NCBI GenBank assembly: GCA_001917735.1
Contig: MNEO01000007.1
Coordinates: 1 to 11,890, forward strand
Origin: Chloroflexi bacterium 13_1_40CM_68_21
Lineage (GTDB): Bacteria > Chloroflexota > Limnocylindria > P2-11E
DNA length: 11,890 bases
Direction of reading: 5' to 3'
Shown here: one piece after another, positions 7,942-11,890 of the stretch
How positions within the stretch are numbered: position 1 is the first letter of the stretch
Layout of the letters: every line of letters begins with the position of its first letter
The notes under the pieces: generated by a model
Database searches by the model: none
What the model was told of the DNA's origin: nothing
Seen by the model: only the letters and a program-made list of their open reading frames with translations
Program-made: the position numbers and the translations under genes

Positions 7942-9027
7942 CTACCCCTGGGGTTGGCCGAGGGTCACGTCGACGCTCTGTTCCCTGCCGTCGCGGATGA
8001 GGGTGAGCTTGACCTTGTCCCCCGGCCGGAACTTCACCATGAGGCTCTGGAGCGGATGCTGCGGATCGATCACCTGGTCGTTGACCTTGGTGATGATGTC
8101 ATTGACCCGAATGCCCGCCTGCGCTGCCGGCGATCCGGGGACGACCTGCGTCACGATGATCCCCGTGGTCCCCGTCGGTAGTCCTAGCTGAGCGGCCTGG
8201 CGCGCCGAGAGCTGCGTGTACTGGACCCCGATGAAACCTCTTACGACCCTGCCGTTCTTGATCAGCTCGTCCGCGATCTGCCGCACGGTGTTGCTCGAGA
8301 TCGCGAAGCCGAGGCCACTCGCGTTGCTGGCCACGAGGGTATTCACGCCGATGACCTGGTGCGTTGCGGCCCAGATGAGCGGCCCTCCCGAGTTGCCCTC
8401 GTTGATCGCGGCGTCGGTCTGCACCAGGTCCTCGAGGAAGATGGTCGCCGACTCCGCCACGCGCCGGCCTTTCGCAGACACGATGCCTGAGGTGACGGTG
8501 TTCTGGAACTCCCCAAGGGGACTTCCGATGGCCACGACGGTCGAGCCGACCGGGACGGCGTCGCTGTCGCCGAGCGTGGCGGCCTTCAGATTCTGGGCGC
8601 TGACCTGGAGGACCGCGAGGTCCGTCAGCGGATCTCGCCCGACAAGCTTCGCGTCGAGCTTGCGGTTGTCAGAGAAGACGACGTCGAACGCGGCGCCCGC
8701 GCCGTTATCGCGAACGTTCTCGACGACGTGGTTGTTGGTAACGATGTAGCCCCGGCTCGCGTCGACGATGAACCCGGAGCCGCTCGACTGGGGTTGACCG
8801 TTGGGAAGCTTGTTGATCACCGTGACGACGGACGGCAGGAGATCCTGGACCGCGGCGACGATCGGCTCGCTCGTGCCAGCGCCGACGGCGGCCGCGGACG
8901 ACGGCGGCGCCGGAAGAGCGCTCGCACGGGGCGTCGGATTCGGTGACTCGGCCGCCCCAGGCACGACGCACGATGCCGCGATGGCGCCAAAGAGAACGCA
9001 CAGGATCGCGACGCGCACGGCGCTCAC
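7942..9027 (-). CDS. HtrA/DegP-like serine protease with PDZ domain, probable lipoprotein
   Basis: Extracytoplasmic trypsin-like quality-control protease, 361 aa, with one PDZ domain. The N-terminus MSAVRVAILCVLFGAIAASC is a signal sequence ending in a lipobox-like AASC, which puts Cys20 at the mature end; Ala at -3 is weaker than the usual Leu/Val. A Pro/Ala/Ser linker reaches about residue 55. The catalytic triad is His100 in VTNNHVV, Asp136 in DPLTDLAVL and Ser213 in INEGNSGGPL. Glu replaces the common Pro in the NPGNSGGP motif. The PDZ domain (about 262-357) has FIGVQY, VVPGSPAAQAGIRVNDIITKVND and PGDKVKLTLIRDG. The GTG start lies 4 nt after the GH57 stop, with no Shine-Dalgarno sequence seen, so translation is probably coupled. 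Many monoderm HtrA proteins use a transmembrane anchor instead. The role in protein quality control is known for the family. Confidence 0.95.
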   Translation of the reverse strand: MSAVRVAILCVLFGAIAASCVVPGAAESPNPTPRASALPAPPSSAAAVGAGTSEPIVAAVQDLLPSVVTVINKLPNGQPQSSGSGFIVDASRGYIVTNNHVVENVRDNGAGAAFDVVFSDNRKLDAKLVGRDPLTDLAVLQVSAQNLKAATLGDSDAVPVGSTVVAIGSPLGEFQNTVTSGIVSAKGRRVAESATIFLEDLVQTDAAINEGNSGGPLIWAATHQVIGVNTLVASNASGLGFAISSNTVRQIADELIKNGRVVRGFIGVQYTQLSARQAAQLGLPTGTTGIIVTQVVPGSPAAQAGIRVNDIITKVNDQVIDPQHPLQSLMVKFRPGDKVKLTLIRDGREQSVDVTLGQPQG

Positions 9028-9031
9028 GCCG

Positions 9032-11197
9032 CTAACGTCGGGGTAGGCGTGAGGCTTCCACCGCGGTGCCGGCCGTGGCTTTGCGGCGTCGCGCGGTCGG
9101 CCGCACGGCTTCGGGCTCGACCATCTGTCCGACGGCCGTCGCGCGGATCTCGAGGTCGACGTGCGCGTCAGGCTCGATCGTCACAGCCCAGCTGCACGAG
9201 ATCTCGAGCTGCTGATAGATGCGCTCGAAGCCCTGCTCCGAGTTGGTGATCGAGTAGATCGGGCGCGTGGTGATCTCGCCCGGCGGATCGATCGCGAAAG
9301 CGATATCGAAGTGCTTCGACTCCGAATGAACGGCGATCTCCGTTACGTGGCGCACGTCGACCGGCTTGCCCGCGGTCGTCTTGCGTGTGCCGACGGTGAT
9401 CACGTCAGCGGGGTTCTGCTCCGACAGGAGTCCCACGTTGGTCGCGCTCGTGAACTGCAAAGAGATCGCGTCCTCACCCTCGTTCCGCAGGCGGTAGCGC
9501 ACGCCCGCGGCGAGGCCTTCGTCCGCGATCCGGATGTCCTTGCGGATGCCGAATCCAGGGAGGCTGGTCAGCGCGCGCGCCGGCGGCTCGAGGATCAAGC
9601 TCACGGTGCGCGCCTCGCGCTGCGGCGTGAGCTGGTAGTGGTACCCGTGCAGGACGACGGGCTCGGCTTTCCCGACGCGAAAGCTGTCCTGGAAGAACGC
9701 CCGCCGCGCCACGTCGTACTCGAGCAGCTTCGAGAGGCCGCGCTCCCGTGCGCGAACGCTCTCGTGGATGGACTTCGTTTCCTTCTCGGCTGCCTTGCCG
9801 ACGAGCACCTTGCCGGCCTTCTCGGCACGGCGCAGCGCCTCGTGCTCGGCCTCCGGACGGCGCGCAAGCGTATCGACGAGGTTGGTCGCCGACGCGTAGA
9901 TGTCCCATTCGATCACCGCGCCGCCCTGTACGTGAACGAAGACCGCCCCCGCGTTGCCCCGGAAGATGTACTCGTCGTACCCGTCGACGTCGTAATCCCG
10001 TTGCTCCCCTGCCGCGGTCCGGCGTTCTGAGAGGATCCGTTCCGCTTTCAGGAGCGAGGCGTATGCATCCGACCGAAGGTGCGGGAAGTAGATGCCTCCG
10101 AACACGCCGTGCCAGTAGACGTCGTTGCCCTGCGCACGCCAGAGGTTCTGCTGGGCCTGCCGGACCTCCTGCGACGCGTCGAGGATGCTGCGGCGCGCGA
10201 GCTCCTCGCTCACGATCAACATCCGCTTGTGCAGCCCGTTGCTCTCGGGGTACTTCGCGAAGAAGTTGCGCCAGAGCGGCGCGCTTACGAGCGCGGCGAG
10301 ATCGTCCCCGAGCTTGTTGCGCGCCTGCTGGTAGCGCCGCGCGGCATTCGTATCGAGCGCCCACTCGGCCATCTCAGGGTACGAACCGCCGGGGATGTAG
10401 ACACGCCGTGCCGGCTTCTGAAAGATCCACGCGTCCTCGAGCGTCGTCGTCTGCAGAAAGTCGGCCTGTGCGAGGGCGCTGAAGAACTGCTCGAGCCAGC
10501 CATCCTTGTGCACGCGCTGGTACGTGCCCGGCCACGCGCCGAATTTCTCGCCGTCGTCCGCATACACCACGAGGCGCGCGCCCTCATCCGCTCTCGCGCG
10601 CAGCTCTTTCATCGTCTGGCCCACGTCCCGGAACGGGATGAGGTAGCGAAGCTTCATGCTTCCGGGGAAGACGATGACCGGCAGTCCTTGATCCTCGGTG
10701 ACATACGACTCGCCGAGCTCCTGCGGCCGGAGTCCCGCCTGGAGGAAGTGTTCGTCGTCGAGGACCGTGTACGCGACCCCCGCCTCCGCGAGAAGCGACG
10801 GAAGGTGTGGCTCCCACACGCGCTCAGTGAGCCACGCGCCGAGCGGGCGCTGACCGAAGATCGCGTGCACCCGATCGGATAGCGCGCGGATCTGGCCTAC
10901 GCCGTCGCGCCGCGGCACGCCGACAAGGACGGGCTCGTAGTACCCGCCCGACAGGAGCTCGATCTGGCCCCGCCGCACCAGGTCGGCGAGGTCGCCGATC
11001 ACGTCAGGGCGGTTGGCCTCCAGCCAGTCGAGCAGCGGGCCGGAGAAGTGGAGGCTCGCCTTCACCTCCGGGTGGCGGTAAAGCGTCGCCACGAGCGGGG
11101 CATACGCTCGCTCGGTCACCTCTTGGAGCACTGACGGGAAGTTCCCGGCCGGCTGGTGCTGGTGGAAAACCAGCGCCAATCGCAGACGATCGGCCAC
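9032..11197 (-). CDS. GH57 alpha-glucan-active enzyme (4-alpha-glucanotransferase/alpha-amylase type)
   Basis: Glycoside hydrolase family 57, 721 aa, likely cytoplasmic because no signal peptide is seen. Conserved regions appear in order: FHQHQPAG (11-18), GQIELLSGGYYEP (77-89), WLTERVWEP with nucleophile-position Glu125 (nt 10823-10825), and YADDGEKFGAWPG with acid/base-position Asp215 (nt 10553-10555). NLWRAQGNDVYWHGVFGGIY (351-370) belongs to the following helical domain. The C-terminal half has the DUF1925/DUF1926-type beta-sandwich of the Thermococcus litoralis 4-alpha-glucanotransferase group (GYDEYIFRGNAGAVFVHVQGG, then FFQDSF). It is somewhat longer than the roughly 660-residue archaeal enzyme, partly through an Arg-rich tail. 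By family it would transfer or hydrolyse alpha-1,4-glucans in glycogen or maltodextrin metabolism; transferase and amylase cannot be separated by eye. The start is GTG, with an in-frame TAA 12 nt upstream. It heads a minus-strand operon. Confidence 0.92.
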   Translation of the reverse strand: MADRLRLALVFHQHQPAGNFPSVLQEVTERAYAPLVATLYRHPEVKASLHFSGPLLDWLEANRPDVIGDLADLVRRGQIELLSGGYYEPVLVGVPRRDGVGQIRALSDRVHAIFGQRPLGAWLTERVWEPHLPSLLAEAGVAYTVLDDEHFLQAGLRPQELGESYVTEDQGLPVIVFPGSMKLRYLIPFRDVGQTMKELRARADEGARLVVYADDGEKFGAWPGTYQRVHKDGWLEQFFSALAQADFLQTTTLEDAWIFQKPARRVYIPGGSYPEMAEWALDTNAARRYQQARNKLGDDLAALVSAPLWRNFFAKYPESNGLHKRMLIVSEELARRSILDASQEVRQAQQNLWRAQGNDVYWHGVFGGIYFPHLRSDAYASLLKAERILSERRTAAGEQRDYDVDGYDEYIFRGNAGAVFVHVQGGAVIEWDIYASATNLVDTLARRPEAEHEALRRAEKAGKVLVGKAAEKETKSIHESVRARERGLSKLLEYDVARRAFFQDSFRVGKAEPVVLHGYHYQLTPQREARTVSLILEPPARALTSLPGFGIRKDIRIADEGLAAGVRYRLRNEGEDAISLQFTSATNVGLLSEQNPADVITVGTRKTTAGKPVDVRHVTEIAVHSESKHFDIAFAIDPPGEITTRPIYSITNSEQGFERIYQQLEISCSWAVTIEPDAHVDLEIRATAVGQMVEPEAVRPTARRRKATAGTAVEASRLPRR

Positions 11198-11206
11198 TAA
11201 CGATGC

Positions 11207-11215
11207 ATTTTACCA
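11207..11215 (-). promoter_or_regulatory. Putative extended -10 promoter of the GH57-htrA-MFS-argS operon
   Basis: On the minus strand TGGTAAAAT fits an extended -10 element: TGn followed by TAAAAT, 5 of 6 matches to TATAAT. Only 9 nt separate it from the GTG at 11197, so transcription would start at or within about 3 nt of the start codon, giving a leaderless mRNA. No Shine-Dalgarno sequence lies in those 9 nt. The position 17 nt upstream (CCGTAC) does not resemble a -35 box and is covered by an inverted repeat. Confidence 0.5.
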
Positions 11216-11229
11216 AAAATGGCTTCTCC

Positions 11230-11244
11230 GTACGGTCTGCGTAC
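11230..11244. promoter_or_regulatory. Inverted repeat, possible operator at the GH57 promoter
   Basis: GTACG-GTCTG-CGTAC has perfect 5-bp arms around a 5-bp centre. It lies where the -35 element of the GH57 promoter would be, a position suited to a repressor or activator site. Short arms occur by chance, so this is tentative. Confidence 0.3.
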
Positions 11245-11274
11245 AAATTTACCGCCTGATTGTCAACGAACTCG

Positions 11275-11289
11275 ACAACGGGCCGTTGT
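11275..11289. promoter_or_regulatory. Inverted repeat, possible operator before the AMIN-like gene
   Basis: ACAACG-GGC-CGTTGT has perfect 6-bp arms around a 3-bp centre. It ends 19 nt before the ATG at 11309 and overlaps the alternative GTG start at 11288. It could be an operator or a small RNA hairpin near translation initiation. Chance occurrence cannot be excluded. Confidence 0.3.
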
Positions 11290-11308
11290 GTATTCAGGCT
11301 TGCAGCGA

Positions 11309-11890
11309 ATGTTCGGTCGGCTGGTCATGTACGCGGCGCTGCTGATCGCGCTCGGGATCGTCGTGGTGAGCGCGTGCACGCCACAGCAAGAGGCCGCGCC
11401 ATCGCCCACCCCGGCGCCGTCCGCTTCGCGCCCACCCGCCGCGACGCCGACGGTCGCGGCAACCGCGACGGTGACCGCGCGACCGAGCGCCCTGACCGCA
11501 CCGCTGTCGACGGCCACGCCCGGGCCGGGCAACACGCCGGCGGCGGCCTGCCCGCGGGCGACTGGCGGCAGTCCCTCGAACCAGGTGCAGCTCGTGGCCG
11601 TCCGCGTCGCCCACCAGCCGGGCTTCGACCGGCTGGTCTTTGAGTTCGGCCCGAGCACGGCGCCGGGCCCGTTCGGAATGCCCGCCTACGCTGTCGAGGT
11701 GGCGAATTCGCTTTCGGGCGCGAGCGGCCAGCCGGTGACCATCACCGGAAGCGCGCTCTTCGGAACACGCTTCCAAAACGCGTCAACGCAGAACCCCAAC
11801 GGGACCGCGAGCTACACGGGCAGCACCGACATGAAGCCGGCGACGCCGCTGGTCAAGCAGGTCCGGCTCGTCGAGGACTTCGAGCGAGTG
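11309..11890 (+). CDS. Lipoprotein with AMIN-like domain, 3' partial
   Basis: The frame is open from the ATG at 11309 to the window end (194 codons, no stop). A GTG at 11288 in the same frame is a possible longer start. The N-terminus MFGRLVMYAALLIALGIVVV is followed by a good lipobox VSAC (Cys23), so it should be exported and lipid-anchored. Residues about 24-90 are a Pro/Ala/Thr/Ser linker with few charges. From about residue 93 it matches the AMIN-like domain seen in actinobacterial and related lipoproteins: VQLVAVRVAHQPGFDRLVFEF with the HxGFDR core (102-108), then YAVEV, SGQPVTITGSALFGTRF and VKQVRLVEDFE. AMIN-type domains are associated with cell-envelope localisation, but this subgroup has no established function. 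It is divergent from the GH57 operon across a 111-nt intergenic region. A shorter open frame at 11260-11643 is its frame-shifted shadow. Confidence 0.8.
   Translation, partial: MFGRLVMYAALLIALGIVVVSACTPQQEAAPSPTPAPSASRPPAATPTVAATATVTARPSALTAPLSTATPGPGNTPAAACPRATGGSPSNQVQLVAVRVAHQPGFDRLVFEFGPSTAPGPFGMPAYAVEVANSLSGASGQPVTITGSALFGTRFQNASTQNPNGTASYTGSTDMKPATPLVKQVRLVEDFERV

Noticed and set aside
7861..7944. Possible TAG readthrough fusing the HtrA PDZ domain to the MFS transporter, since both are in the same frame
   Set aside because: HtrA ends at a natural point after its PDZ domain. A fusion would place the MFS N-terminus on the outer face, against the usual inside topology. A separate Shine-Dalgarno-like site is present.
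11238..11266. Perfect -35-like TTGACA on the minus strand (11266-11261) as the GH57 promoter
   Set aside because: The hexamer 17 nt downstream is TACGCA, a poor -10, and the site is 47 nt from the TAAAAT box, so it does not pair with it.
11291..11296. TATTCA as a -10 box for the AMIN-like gene
   Set aside because: Only half the positions match and no -35 lies at a suitable distance.
11260..11643. 127-aa + strand open frame at the right edge
   Set aside because: Arg/Gly-rich and domain-free. The overlapping frame from 11309 has a lipobox and AMIN-like domain and stays open to the window end.

Overview
The window is high-GC bacterial chromosome with densely packed genes and no sign of mobile DNA. 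It shows frequent GTG starts and start/stop overlaps, lipoproteins with Pro/Ala/Thr-rich linkers, an adaptor plus MacB-like ABC exporter, and a promoter that may give a leaderless mRNA. By inference this fits a GC-rich Chloroflexota-type (or possibly actinobacterial) environmental genome. No marker in the window settles the taxonomy.

The left arm (1-4987) is read on the + strand. It encodes an HlyD/MacA-type membrane-fusion adaptor (5' end outside the window), a MacB-like ABC ATPase and a MacB/FtsX-type permease. These three are joined by ATGA and GTGA overlaps. They are followed by a membrane-anchored DUF5666-like beta-rich protein and a two-domain GNAT-like acyltransferase (NAT_N/GNAT_C type). 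The spacing suggests one transcript for an export system with two accessory proteins.

The right arm (11197-5012) is read on the - strand from a promoter near 11207-11215. Its order is a GH57 alpha-glucan-active enzyme, an HtrA/DegP-like serine protease with a probable lipoprotein signal, an MFS transporter, and arginyl-tRNA synthetase. The GH57 and protease genes are 4 nt apart, and the MFS and argS genes overlap by GTGA. The MFS gene appears to lack a canonical start at the expected place. The ArgRS has strongly altered class I signature motifs. The two arms converge with 24 nt between the GNAT and argS stops.

A 111-nt, comparatively AT-rich divergent region (11198-11308) separates the GH57 operon from a + strand lipoprotein gene with an AMIN-like domain, which runs off the right edge. 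It holds the putative extended -10 promoter and two perfect short inverted repeats. I found no RNA genes, CRISPR arrays, insertion sequences or phage genes. I do not see a wholly novel system. The most unusual points are the ArgRS motifs, the MFS start, the probable leaderless GH57 mRNA, and the very long adaptor hairpin.
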